DNA from: Gambelia wislizenii
Lineage: Eukaryota > Chordata > Lepidosauria > Squamata > Crotaphytidae
Length of the DNA: 64,000 bases
Direction of reading: 5' to 3'
Assembly: GCA_030847615.1 (NCBI GenBank)
Contig: JAUMIR010000003.1
Location: forward strand, 24,929,001-24,993,000
The first letter of the stretch is position 1. Every line of letters starts with the position of its first letter. Position numbers and translations under genes: made by a program. This document shows, in pieces, positions 11,534 to 23,062 of this stretch. A model generated the notes under the pieces. The model did no database searches. It was not told the origin of the DNA and saw only the letters and a program-made list of their open reading frames with translations.

Positions 11534-11670
11534 CACATTGATCTAATGTTGTTTCATTGCCTGGGCCCTGCCTTGAGATCTTTGGATACAGGGCAGGAAG
11601 GAGATAGATAAGACAGATAAACAGGCAACATTTCCTTATCAAAGAAGATTTGCTATGTTTAAAGAGAGTA

Positions 11671-11900
11671 CAGTTGTCCCTTCATATTCACTGGGGTTTG
11701 GTTCCAGGACCCCCCGTGGATACCAAAATCCATGAATACTCAAGTCCCATTATATGCAATTACATAGCAAAATGGTGTCCCTTATATAAGATGGCACAAT
11801 CAAGGTTTGCTTTTTGGATTATTATTGTTTTAAGAATATTTTCAAACCATGAATACTTAAATCCGTGGATACCAAATCTGTGGATATGGAGGGACAACTG
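11671..11900 (+). mobile_element. Tigger/MER2-like MITE (230 bp), family 2 copy 1
   Basis: cagttgtccc starts right after TA (11669-11670), and the right end gggacaactg is followed by TA (11901-11902). The interior ggtttggttccaggaccccc and gtggataccaaa resemble pogo-group Tigger/MER2 elements. Same length as the copy at 24683. Confidence 0.85.
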
Positions 11901-11988
11901 TATTATTTAAATGACATTAATAAAGATACTTATTTATGTCATTTATTAAGATATGCTATAATATACTGCTATATGGGAAGAGGAATAT

Positions 11989-12204
11989 CGTTGGCTCTCT
12001 GTATCCATGGATTCAACCATCCCCAGCTTGAAAATATTCCACACACAAAAAATATATCCATAAAGTGAAACTTGATTTTACCATTTTATATAAGGGACAC
12101 CATTTTACTATGCCATTGCATATAATAAGACTTGAGCATCCATGGATTATGGTATCCACAGGGGATCCTGGAACCAAACCCCAGCAGATACCAAAGGACT
12201 GCTG
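11989..12204 (-). mobile_element. Tigger/MER2-like MITE, family 2 copy 2 (inverted)
   Basis: The minus strand reads ctggggtttggttccaggat as in copy 1. Ends are decayed. It lies 88 bp from copy 1 in opposite orientation. Confidence 0.8.
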
Positions 12205-12282
12205 CATAAAGTGGAGACATGGCAGATCACAAGGGTACGCGTGTGCTAAACTTATTCTTTACCAATGTTTTCCCCTTGAAAG

Positions 12283-13555
12283 CTAGGGCCCCTCCCCACC
12301 AACCTTTCTCCCAGTAGCCAGGAGAAAAGCCAATGGAGTGAGGATTTGGAGAGGAAAGGCATATCGGGTTCAGCAATCTGCCTGGGTTTTCTCCACACGG
12401 GATTACCTTTTCTGTCTTCTCTTTACATCTTTACATAATTATCTTCATATAGCAGGTTGTGCTTGAAGCAGTACTCTTTCACTTCCTGACCTAAGTAGAC
12501 CAGGGGTCAGAAGAGCTTAAAAAGTTACCATTGTCATTATTCATTGTGCTGTTTATAAAAGCTGCATTACCCAATTACTTTTGCATTGTTGGAAAATGAA
12601 ACTAGGTTACACGGCAGGATAAAGTGTGCTAAATTACGGATTACTGTCCTTTCGCAACAGCAGGGCATAGTTCAGACAATTTATTGATCAATTGGAAGAT
12701 GCGGTGAGTTTTGGCTTTCTATAGTTTACACAGACACAAAGGTGGGAGGGGGGCATGGCCTCCATCACTATCATTAAAGCCAGGCAAGAGGTGGGAAGAA
12801 AGGAAGGAGGGGGCCAGTGCGAGGGGGAAACAGACTGTAACTTCGTAGCTTCGTCTGTATATAAAGCTACAAAAAGGGAGGGGAGTAGGAGAGAAATAAT
12901 TACAAAGGAGAGAAGGAAAGCAGCCTTGAGATCCCAGCACACAGAAAAGAATGATCAAAACAGCTGAGACTCCGCAATCCCTGCCAGCTGACCAGACTGC
13001 CTCCCTCTTCCTCTCTCACTCACTCGCACACACACAAACCCAAGAACAATCCAGCGATCAGCCGATGGAGCGATCAACTGGTGGAGGGAAAGCCAGCTGG
13101 CTGGATCTTTTCGTCTCTATGATCGAAGCAGTAGACACACAGAAAAGAATGATCGAGGGTGGGGAGAGAGGGAGGGAAAGAGGAACATTAATTATGTTAA
13201 AAGCAAGCTGGCTGGCTCGATCTTTTTATTTCAGACTCCTCCATGTTTTCCAACTCCACCCAGGGAGGGTGAATCCAACCAATCATGGCTCAGCACTGCT
13301 GTGGCTATTTCACAAACACTGCTGACTGTTTCCACAGCCATATGCAAAATGGTCGTTCACACAGTCGATAGTGCGCTAACTTGCGCTACTTTTCAAAAAA
13401 GACTAGGAAAATAGCAAAAGCTGATACTGCGTTACTTATGGGTTTTTTTTGCCCCCTCCTTCTGAATATGGCGACTTTATTCCGAAAGATGTGGGAACTA
13501 TTAGGACTCTTTGCAAATTCTTTGAGGATTTATTTTGCCGTGTAAACGGCCCCTA
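12283..13555. mobile_element. Possible DNA transposon remnant
   Basis: The ends carry short inverted motifs (ctagggcccct at the left, ggcccctag at the right), and the right side has ccgtgtaaacggcccc. The interior has duplicated pieces: acacagaaaagaatgatc at about 12940 and 13138, and agctggctggatctttt at about 13093 with a variant at 13206. No transposase seen. Boundaries and class are uncertain. Confidence 0.3.
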
Positions 13556-14710
13556 GGATTGACAAGAGAATGGTATGAAATCTGAAAAATTCCTATCCAC
13601 ATGCCCTTTAAAAATAACTAGAAACTATTACTTGTTACATCAAGAAAATAACTTCATTCCAATTTGTTGTTACCTCTTCATCACACCCCTCATTGACAAA
13701 AAAAGTAACTCTTTACAGTTGGCTGCATTACTTGTGACTTCCAAGCTTGGAGCACGTGTGGCAGCCCAGATGTTGTTGGTCTGTAACTCCCAGCAGCCCT
13801 ACAGGACAGCCAATAATGAATAATGATGGGAGATACACTCAAAAACCATGTGGAGGGCCACATGTTCTCCATACCTGAGTGTAGCCTTGAGTTTTGCATT
13901 GTTGTTTCTGATTTTAGGGTTTTGCAGTAACAGAACCAGTGCTAGAGAATCCACTATCCCAGACACCAGCTTTTGTATTTCCATTTTTAAAAATCTCATT
14001 GTCCCTTCGAGAACTCTGTATAGCTTGAATGGCTTGTTTTTTTAATCTAATTAAGCACCTCCCCAAACTACTCCAGGACATTCAGCATTCTTTGGCTGAA
14101 GTAAAAGGATGTTGCCTTACTCTGTATTTTTAGTTCTAAATGGTTTCCCCCCCTGTTGTTTCAAAATCACTAGCACCATCTGCTGAATGAAACCATGAAA
14201 TACATACCACACAGGATTGCCTTTTGGGAACCTATAACCTGGTATCTGCAAGAGGTTTACTGATTTTAGATCTGAAGAAGTATATGCCTGGGAAAACATT
14301 TCTCTTGGTTTTAATCATTTTATACCAATTTCTCTTTTTAATGGAATGGAGTCTGGTTTTAGCAATTGCCTAAGGGCGATGAGAAATACTCTCAGGTGAA
14401 ATTTTGTCATGGAAAGCTGCAACGCAAAATGCAGTGTCTTAACAAACATAGGCCTCCTATAATGGTTACTGACACTACAGATGGTGTTGAGCAAATATCA
14501 GCCTGCATTCTTAAAGGTATTTACTAGTGAGTGAGCCACACTGAATTCTATGGAACCTCTGAGTAAAAATGCATAGGACTGCATTGTCACCTGTGGACTG
14601 GTTATTAATAGTGATCATTCTTACATGGTTATTGTGAGGAGGATTGGTATAAAGAAAAGATGGCAAACTTGACAATACTTTGTATTAGCAGTTAGCTGCA
14701 CTGGACTTAC
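13556..14710. other. Unassigned sequence with one foldback element
   Basis: No gene seen. About 13749-13874 is an imperfect palindrome (cagcccagatgttgttgg paired with a gtggagggccacatg arm), like those at 25573 and 31444. Confidence 0.5.
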
Positions 14711-15195
14711 TATTATATCATTATTACCATTTATTTATATAAACCTATCAACATATATGGCACTTTACAAGTAAAAGACCAATAAAAAAAATCTAGTTCC
14801 CTGCCCTCAGACTTACAATCTAATTAAGACATGACACAAAAGAAAAGGGGGATGGAGGTATGGGGGGCAACTAAGTCCAGCAGATACTGCCTCTCCTTCT
14901 CTCCCTCCAAGGCCAGGGTAGTGGCAGTTGGCATGGTGAGCAGGCCTTCCATCTGCTTCTGGTCCTAGGCCTAATGGAGCCGTGCCTGCCTCTTCTCTCC
15001 CTCCAAGGGCAGGGCAGTGACAGTTGTGATGGAGAGAGGGCCAACTTCTTCGGCTCCTCTGCTTATCCAGCTGAGAATGAATTTCTCCCATTTTTGCTTT
15101 GTATGAGACACCACCAGGAAGGCTAAAGTCTGCCTTAAGCTGTCTCTGACTTTCCCAAGTGACAGGTGTAAACACTGCTGTCAAACTGACATTGC
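14711..15195. repeat. Probable LINE 3'-end fragment plus local duplication
   Basis: tatttatataaacc, tggcactttacaag and ccctcagacttacaatctaa look like a dispersed reptile repeat. The block around 14905-14935 (cctccaaggccagggtagtg) recurs in altered form at about 14998-15025. Class not assigned. Confidence 0.4.
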
Positions 15196-15199
15196 GGTC

Positions 15200-15493
15200 A
15201 TACTGAGGATGGAGCAAGCTTGTTCTGCGACTTCAGAGACTAGGATATGGACTGAAACTACAGGAAAAGAGATTCCACCCAAACATTAGGAAGAACAGCC
15301 TGACAGTAAGAGCTGTTCGGTAGTGGAATGCACTGCCTCAGAGTGTGGTGAAGTCTCTTTCTTGGGAAGTTTTTAAACAGAGGCTGGATGGTCATCTGTC
15401 GGGAGTGCTTTGATTAGGTATTCCTGTATGGTAGGGAGTTGGACTAGATGGTCTTTGTGGTCTCTTCCAGCTCTATGATTCTATTCTATGAAA
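15200..15493 (+). mobile_element. CR1 LINE 3' end
   Basis: ctgaggatggagcaagcttg, then cattaggaagaacagcctga and gagctgttcgg, ending in the CR1 octamer-like ctatgattctattctatga. Same region of CR1 as 1868-2295 and 35750-36055, opposite orientation to the first. Truncated and non-coding. Confidence 0.85.
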
Positions 15494-15571
15494 GGATCAT
15501 GTCCTCAGCAGGTTCCACAACACAGGGATTGGTTTATTTATATATTTTTAAAAACATTTCTGTGCTCAATA

Positions 15572-15915
15572 CAGGAGCGCCCCTTTATCCCTGATTCACC
15601 ACCTGCTTCAGTTATCCACAGTTGGCAAAAAATGGGGGGTGTGGACAGGGGAGGGAGGAGGAGATCTCGCCTCCCTTCTCCCTTTCCCTGGGATGGTGAT
15701 GGTGTCATGGGGGGAGGGAGAAGAGGAGGGGAGATCTTATGGTTGGTGGCCAGGAGTCTCCTGAGGCCTGGGAGGCCGCTGTAGCATGCGCAGTGGCGGC
15801 AACATGGGCCATGAGCCTCCCTCCCTCCCTCTTCAGGGTGTTCGCTATTATCTGCGAATGTCATTATCCACAGCGCCTCCGGAACCAATCCCCCATGGAT
15901 GCAGGGGTGCTACTG
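15572..15915. mobile_element. Tigger/pogo-like MITE (344 bp), family 3 copy 1
   Basis: TA precedes caggagcgcccc and TA follows the right end gggtgctactg. The right interior ccaatcccccatggatgcag and tatccacag pieces recur at 48076-48401 and 58651-59019. The centre is a G/C-rich polypurine stretch. Confidence 0.8.
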
Positions 15916-15917
15916 TA

Positions 15918-17280
15918 CAAGTATTCTCATTCTGCCTTACACTATACAAATTGACACAAGTATCATAACAAAAATAATAAGATTAAAAATGATTAGCTGG
16001 ATAAAAGCTAGTTGGAATAAATTCCTTATAAGTTTAGTCTTTGTCGGGTGCTGACAGGTAGGTGCTCAGCAAGCCTCCCTAGTGTAAGAATTGCAGAAAT
16101 TGGGCTCCACCATTAAGAAAGCCCCAAGAATGTACAGTATTTTCCCTCTAAAAGGGTTGCCACTGAAAATCAGAAGTAATGTGATTTTATTGTTTGCAGT
16201 TCCTAAGACTTCTAAGCTAGGAGAGCTATAGCAGGCAGATAGGTGCCATCTCTCTAGACGAGGAACACAGCTGATGTTTGTCCATTTAATAAACTGCAGA
16301 ATTCTCTTTGTCATTTTTGTGTAACAAAAAAACCCCCCACAAATATGTGTGTGCACCTTTAAGTCCGCTTAGATTTCAGTTTTTGAGTGTTAGCCCTGGG
16401 AGATTGAACACCCTGGTGATAATCTGTAGCATACTGTATAAGGCTCCTCCAGAAGCTGCAAGCATGTTGGGAGATTGTAGTACAGTATTCATTGCTGTAG
16501 TTCTTTGTGTATTTATCTGTTTTAAAACCCAAGCAACATTTCTATTGTCCTGGACTATTGTCCAGCAATCCCTGGCACTTGTAGCAATATTTTATTCCTG
16601 CCACTGCGTGGGTTTTTTTTAAATCAAAGAACAAAATAGTTTATTTCGCTTCTCATCTGTTTTTAATCTCTCCTTCTTTTTGAGAGTTGTAGTGCTATTT
16701 CACCTCAGTGCATTAGTGAAATGACATTTTTGTACAACATCAGTATAAGAATTTTTGAAAAAAATAATTAGAGAAGATAAAATTTGTCCTTCAAGCCATA
16801 GGACCAGCTCTGCAAGCCATGGATGGCCCTGATTTAAAAACAAGACAAAACTAAACTTTGGATAGCTTCAGAAATTGCTACATCTAGTGATGAACAGCAC
16901 CTCAGAAGGGCATACTGACAAAGAATAAGTGGATCCAGAGGTGGGTATAACTGGCAAAACCCAAAGAGCTATATTCTGAGAATTCACACTTCTTCAAGCC
17001 AATCTGAGAGACACCATAAAGAATTTTAGGAAAAAGATAAGGAGGGATAGTCAAATGCATGCTGAAGTGGGGCCTCTGTCACATGGGAAGTTAGAACAAG
17101 TTTCTTGTGGTCTACTGCTCCAACGTTTTGACACAATTATTTAAGTACTATTATTATAATTACTTTTCCCCACTAATGGCAGACTCAGAAGGTCAAGCAC
17201 CTATCAATTTGGAACTAAAACACAGCCCCATCTACAAAGAGGGAGTTATTTATTTAATTAATTAAATGCCACCATTCTCC
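15918..17280. other. Unassigned intergenic sequence
   Basis: AT-rich sequence with no gene or confident repeat assignment. Confidence 0.5.
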
Positions 17281-17284
17281 CTGA

Positions 17285-19780
17285 AGGGACCCAAGTTTAG
17301 AAGACTTCCAGTTGGGATGGTGGCATCATTAGTTACTCTGTTTCACCTCTCTTCTTTTTTCAGCTTTAAAACAGCATACATATCCTTCAGTGTTTCTCTC
17401 GGCTTTGCCTTAAAAAAACACGTCCTTCGTTCAAGAGTCTAGTTTCAGTTTTTAATCAATCAGAGTTCAAAATGCAGGAAGTGTTTGGTATAAATTCAGG
17501 ACGTAAATGGAGAAACTGTTATATAACAAATTTCTCAGAGAGCATCACCTTCATTAGACATTAATTACACATCTAATACCTTGACTGAACTCTGTTTTGT
17601 TTAGACTCTTAGCTGCTTTCAGTTTTGTTTCTGTTTTAAAGTCTCTGTCTTGTTGGAGCACATGGTTGTACAACTTTAACGAGAGAAGTTTTTTAAATAA
17701 CAAAAGTCCTTAGATATTGTCACCCTAATCAGATATTCTTTTAAACCTCTTTTACTTTATCTGGGAGCTTAGTTGCAGTTCCAGAGTTTTTGTTCAGTCA
17801 GATTTTGGAGGTGCTGTTTACACAATGCTCAGACATAATAGGAAAGATGAAATGAAAAATGTCTCCACTCCACCAACTCCTCCCACGCCTTCCCTGCAAA
17901 GAATATGAAGAGTGTAGATGATATGGGAATGGACCAGATGTTTACCATTCTACAAGGTATGGCTACACAACTTAATAAGCTGAAACCACTTATCCTATTA
18001 TACAGCCTTTGGTTGCTTCTGCTAAAGAAATTCAAGATTCAGTGGGAGCCTAGTAACCTGTATACCAAGCACTTAATTGAAGATGGAGGCCCTAGAAGAC
18101 AGGGTAACAGCTCATGAAGTGGCTATGCTTTCCATAGCCTTTTATCTGGCCCAATTTCTCAGCTAGAATCTCTCACCTGCTGTACTAATCTCCGGACCAT
18201 TGGCCTGAGAGGTTTGGAAGCTGGTGTTCACCTAACTGAATTTTTGAATAAATTTCTATGTGAATTGTTGGCTTTGCCTTCTGATTTTCAACTGGAAATT
18301 GAGAGATCCTATCAAGTTTCCTATTATAAAAGATGGTTTGGGGCTACTCCAGTGGCTGCTCCATTTCTTCATGCAGACATTGTTTTGAATTGCGAGTCAG
18401 CAGGGAGAGCTACAGTGGAAATGTAAGGTGGTTATTTTTTCTGACTATACAAAGGAGATAAGTGATTGGAGGAGGGAATTTATCAAAGCAAGAATGCTTA
18501 CAAGGCAATTAAACCTGAAGTATCTGGCAATATTTTATGTGGATGGGGAGTCAAAGAAATTAAAATTGGCTGAGGCAGTGAAATCTTTCCTGATTGGGCT
18601 TAAAACCAGGTCTGAGGTTCAAATCCAGGCCCAACCTCAGGGTTCTACACCAACTGTTTGATTAATCTTTTCCACAACCAAGCTTATGCCACTATTTATT
18701 CAGCCAGTTCCAACATAACAGCTACTAGCCTGTTCCGGCCTCAGACTTCAGCCTGATATGTATTGATTTCAATCTATGGATTGATCATCTATTTTTCTTT
18801 TTCTTTTTTCCTTTCCTTTTTCTCCTTTAATTCCTCTTCTCCATTTTCTTTCATTCATTAGCTGCTTTATTCATATATTTTTTTGCATTCTACTAATTCA
18901 ATCTTTATTAGAGTTCCATTTATTTCATCTATTCTATTTTTTCTTACTCCCTTTCACACTGAGGGTGAGACAAATTAGTTATGAGGAGGGAGTAGTAGAG
19001 GGAGTAGTAGATCACAATGCTTTCTCCAACTGGAAGTCCCTGGGTTTCTTTAAAAAAAACAACCTTAACATTTGTTGTTTTTTACATTTGTTGTATTTTG
19101 GGGAAGGGAACTGTGGGCACTTCTTTTTTAAAAAAATTCCAGCCACCTGAAATATTTATTTTCTGTATTATGTGTTTATTTTATTCACTTATATTTTGGT
19201 TTTATAAGGTTTCTCAGTTTGTAAGATTACCATAAGCAGTATAGGCAGTGAAGTGATGATTTATAGAATCAATAACTACAGATCACAACTTAGGAAATAC
19301 ATGCTATTTTATGTAAGCTTTTTTTAAAAACCAAATTCTGTAATACTGGAAATCATGGGTGTGGTATAGATGCTAATTTTATTTAGTTATTTATTTATAC
19401 CCCGCTCTTCAGCCACAAGGCTATCAGAGCGGCTTACAAATTGTTTTAAGCAATAGCTATTTACACATCTACACTGCATTAAACAGTTTCCAATGTGTGT
19501 TACCTAATTGTAGCTAAAATGTAGTGGTGGTTTAATGCTTAATGTAATTTTATGGAATGTCAAAGGGGTGGAAATGTAGACAACCAAAATAAGTGCTTTC
19601 TAAGTTAAAAAGAATTTAAGGCTGACGTTGCATTTCTACAAGAAACCTATTTGATGAGAGGACGCAAACCTCCTTCAAAAATATTGAGTCAGAAAGGTCT
19701 ATGTTACAAATGCTTCTTGATGGTGTAAAGGTGTAGCATTCCTAATCCACCAACATCCTTTTATTACAGTACAGTGGGCG
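17285..19780 (+). mobile_element. Decayed L1 with ORF1 and start of ORF2
   Basis: 17905-18661 encodes broken ORF1-like frames. The last (18428-18661) has SDYTKEISDWRREF, like the L1 ORF1 C-terminal domain. ORF2 begins near 19535 with the endonuclease start, LWNVKG at about 19550-19567 and an LHFYKKP segment matching the usual FLQET block. Several stops and frameshifts are present. A SINE tail is inserted at 19385-19510. The L1 ends abruptly just before the EIF5A2 promoter. Confidence 0.7.
19385..19510 (-). mobile_element. SINE 3' tail (same family as 40297)
   Basis: The minus strand reads aactgtttaatgcagtgtag, caattttaag-type sequence and agcggggtataaataa, matching the 3' half of the tRNA-SINEs at 9678 and 40297. 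It lacks the tRNA head, so it is 5'-truncated. It separates L1 ORF1 from ORF2 remnants. Confidence 0.8.
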
Positions 19781-20029
19781 TTCTATAGTTATTGAAAAAC
19801 CGCGCGAGACAACTGAGGTTTTTTAACTCAAGCCGCTTTCCGTACAGGAAAAAAATCAGTACAAGGTGCAAGGAACCCACACGTGGAAGACGCATGGTGA
19901 GAGAGAGAGAGAGCAAGAAAAAACACCTTGCCTCTATTTGGCGCAGGCCGATGACGACAACGGTCAGTTTAGCAATCACGCGGCAAGAAAAGAATGCACA
20001 GGTTTGGGCTCAACTCTTCTAGTAGGCGG

Positions 20030-20760
20030 AGCGTTCATGATGAGCAGCCAATGGCTGACGACGATACCTGTACGGAAATGGCGGGGGACAGGAGGATGGG
20101 GAGAAGCTAAGGGAGCTTTGGAACTTACAAGTGTGCGCGTGCGCGTAGACGCTCACTCCTAAAAAAAAAAAAAGGAAAGGCCACGCCCCAATAATCCGTT
20201 CTACTCTGCAGGCGCACAAGAGGGCCTCCTTTATCCGGCTGTTCTGCGCGTGCGCGTTGCTGCGACGCTCCTCCAGTCTTTTTTTTTTCCCCTCTCTCTC
20301 TCTCTCTCTCGCTCCCCCCTCCCCGTTGCCGTACAAGGTAAGCGCTTCCCTGACGCCGACGCGCGCCGCGTCTTTTTCGTTCCATGCGACCGTTGGAGGG
20401 TGGGCGCGCGGGGGGGGGGAGGAAGAAGCGGAGGCGGTTGGCGTGGAATTACCTCAGGCCCGGAGCGGTCTGTTTCTATGAGGGGGCATAATGAAGGGCT
20501 CGGTCTCCGGCCGCCGCCGCCTCAGGATGCGGCGGCGGTTCTGCGAGGCTAGCCCCGTCCCAAGCTCAGGCAGGAGGGAGCCCGAGCCCAAGCCCAAGCC
20601 CACTCCTCTCTCGGAGTGTGGGCGGAAAGCGACGGCGTGGACGCCTCCTCAGAAGAGAGAGAGAAAAAAGTTTTAATTCCTAGCTCGCTTCTCTCTCTCT
20701 GAGGCGGCGGGCGATCCCTTCCCAGGCGGCCTCCCACCCAGGCAACTAACTGAGCAGGCT
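20030..20760 (+). promoter_or_regulatory. EIF5A2: CpG-rich EIF5A2 promoter region
   Basis: This is the only dense CpG block upstream of EIF5A2. It contains a CCAAT box (20048-20052) and two NRF1-like tgcgcgtgcgc motifs (20134-20144 and 20245-20255). A pyrimidine-rich stretch (20278-20320) precedes a good splice donor at 20338. This fits a TATA-less housekeeping promoter with several start sites. The exact transcription start cannot be read from sequence. Confidence 0.7.
20260..20337 (+). other. EIF5A2: EIF5A2 candidate non-coding exon 1
   Basis: The donor acaag|gtaagc at 20337/20338 is strong, and the region before it is a T- and TC-rich 5'UTR-like tract. EIF5A2 in other vertebrates has a non-coding first exon. 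The left limit is a guess, and no RNA evidence is available here. Confidence 0.5.
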
Positions 20761-20843
20761 CAGAACTACAGCAGAGTTGCTGTATCATGTACTTTCCAAT
20801 GTTTCTGTCGTCTTTTCCCTCAGTATGAAGAGGTCAGATGGAA

Positions 20844-21188
20844 CAGTGGCCCTTCACCTTTTCTTTACAAGGGACCCCCGTTAAATATCTTTTGTTGCCG
20901 CAGACCCCCGAGACTTAACTCAAGATTTAAAACAACAACAACAACAATATAATTATAATATCCACAAAACCTTCACTCAGAAGCACTGGAGTGGGAAGGA
21001 AGACTTTTCTCCTGCTTCTTCCTGCAAGTTTGTGGCTGGAGTGGATTGAATGGCAATGTGCAGGCCAAGCCAGCCTGCCAGCCTTTGCCTTGGCTCCTCC
21101 ACTGCAGGTAGGAGGTGGGTAGAGCAGCCTTCAAGCCTTTTCATACCCCCTGTGGGGACATCCCCTGACCACAGGTTAAGAATCACTG
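20844..21188. mobile_element. hAT-type MITE, copy 2 of 3
   Basis: Ends are cagtggcccttcacctttt and caggttaagaatcactg. Flanks agatggaa and aaatagaa match at six of eight positions. The interior matches 6697-7108. Lies in EIF5A2 intron 1. Confidence 0.8.
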
Positions 21189-22872
21189 AAATAGAAGAAG
21201 GGGATTTCTTGAGCGGGGGGGGGGCACCATAGGATGTCTGCCTTCTGGAGTTGCTCCCTTCCCCCCCCTTTTTTTGCACGTCTTCAAAGGTGTGGATGGT
21301 GGGCCACCTCGCCCTGTCCATCTCCCATTTCCTTCTTTTTATGGTAGCTTTAGAGTACATGACCTGAGCCAGTTTGTTCAAACTCTATATAGTTATTAAT
21401 CTCAGCAATCCCTGTGCCATTCTTTGAGGCTCACCCTCCCATGGCAGCTCCTATCGTACTGGAATGTACATAACCTTGTAAGATTCGCCATAGCAAAACA
21501 TACAGATTTCAGTAGGAATGTGTCCAGATTTAGACACATGCATCTAAGTGGCTGAAGTGGACTTCCCAGTCCCATCCTCCCTGTAGCAGTTCCTACAGCC
21601 CTTGAAAATGTTATTCAGAGAATCTGTTAACGCTGCTACATAGAGTGAACCACAGAGGCAGGATTTCCCTCAAATTGGCCAGGGGCACCTTCTCTGAAAC
21701 CTTCCATTGATGAGATCCTACATACAACCTGTTGTGAGGCATACTGGGTATAATGTCTTAAGTCTCTTCTTTGAGACAGGTTGTTAAAAGTTCATTTTCC
21801 TCCTTTCATTTGAAAACTGGCTATGTTTCCCCAGAAGTCCTGTAGTTGTCCAACATTCTCGTTTCTAATAGGAGTGCCCAGATGCTTCTGAAAAACTCAA
21901 AATAATTTGTGAGGGTAAGAAACACTCCCTATTCATACTTCACAGCACCTGAAACACAGGACTGTACTGTCTGTGAACATCAAGGTTTGGTTAAGTTACC
22001 TCTTCTAGTTCCCTGTATGTCTACTCTCAGTGAATGTATTGTTTTGCACCCTTCCAACAAAAGCCATTGGAAACTCTCCTAGACACAGAACTGATACCAA
22101 GGTGACCAGATGCAAATGAAGATAGACTTCTTGTACCATATTGTGTAGGGGGGGGTTGCCATGTGGGGTGGGGGGAAAGGGGAGAGAAGTCATACTTGCA
22201 ACAACTTCATTCTGTGCAGTACACCCACATGCTTTTGTATTTGGCCCTAGCTATTGCCTTACCTACCTGCTCACTAATGTCACACTGTCATAGTTGGTAG
22301 TGGAATCAGGCTCCAGTGAGATCATCTGTAGCATTTTTACTGGATTTCCAAGCTAAGGCTTGAGAAACTGAGCTTATAAACTGTTTGGCATTTTTGCCTT
22401 CCATGTGCACATTTTTGTTGGCTCCCTCCTATTTCTCTCTGGCCTGGTTGAAAGACAGTGGTTGAAGCACAATACATTTGATTTAAGCATAACACAGGAA
22501 TTAGGACACTCAAGAAAAATTTTCTGCTGCCCTTGTCTGCTGTCACCAGAGTGTCATGGCCTTGGTTTAGTATTTTCAGGTATGTACTCACACTGAAAAT
22601 TCAATTATTGTGGTTCACCTATCACATTTAACACCCCTGTTGTGCTTGGGGAAATGATGGACATTTATGAAGTAGTTCTGTGTGGCACAGAGCAGAGCAT
22701 TTTATGTAATCTTGAGTGCTCCTGACTTCTGAAATAAAGTGACAGCATGGGAAAAATATTAGTCCATATTTGCTGAATGATTTGTAAAGATTGTAATTGG
22801 GTGATATATTAATATTAAGTAACTGATAGATAAAATCTGTAAAATGACTGATAAATGACTGTGGAATTTTAG
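21189..22872 (+). other. Rest of EIF5A2 intron 1
   Basis: No exon or clear repeat seen. A candidate acceptor gaattttag ends at 22872, 25 bases before the start codon. Confidence 0.5.
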
Positions 22873-22897
22873 TATTTGCTGGAACACACTTCCTACT

Positions 22898-23062
22898 ATG
22901 GCTGATGAAGTTGACTTCACTACTGGAGATGCTGGTGCATCTGCCACCTACCCAATGCAGTGTTCTGCTCTTCGCAAGAATGGCTTTGTGGTGCTGAAGG
23001 GACGCCCCTGCAAGATTGTGGAGATGTCAACTTCCAAAACTGGCAAACATGGTCATGCAAAG
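22898..23062 (+). CDS. EIF5A2: EIF5A2 coding exon 1 (codons 1-55)
   Basis: Begins [13 protein letters not shown] and ends KHGHAK|gtaatc. Contains hypusine site K50. Read-through into the intron would add only a few residues before a stop. Confidence 0.97.

Noticed and set aside
14813..15217. 134-codon minus-strand frame
   Set aside because: Overlaps repeat-derived sequence and a CR1 end on the other strand; no domain seen.
17829..18117. A host gene exon in the 17.9-18.7 kb frames
   Set aside because: Frames are broken, have no splice sites, and the last resembles the L1 ORF1 C-terminus, with an L1 ORF2 start following.
20019..20676. Several open frames in the CpG region upstream of EIF5A2
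   Set aside because: GC-rich promoter sequence has few stops; the arginine- and proline-rich translations match no family.
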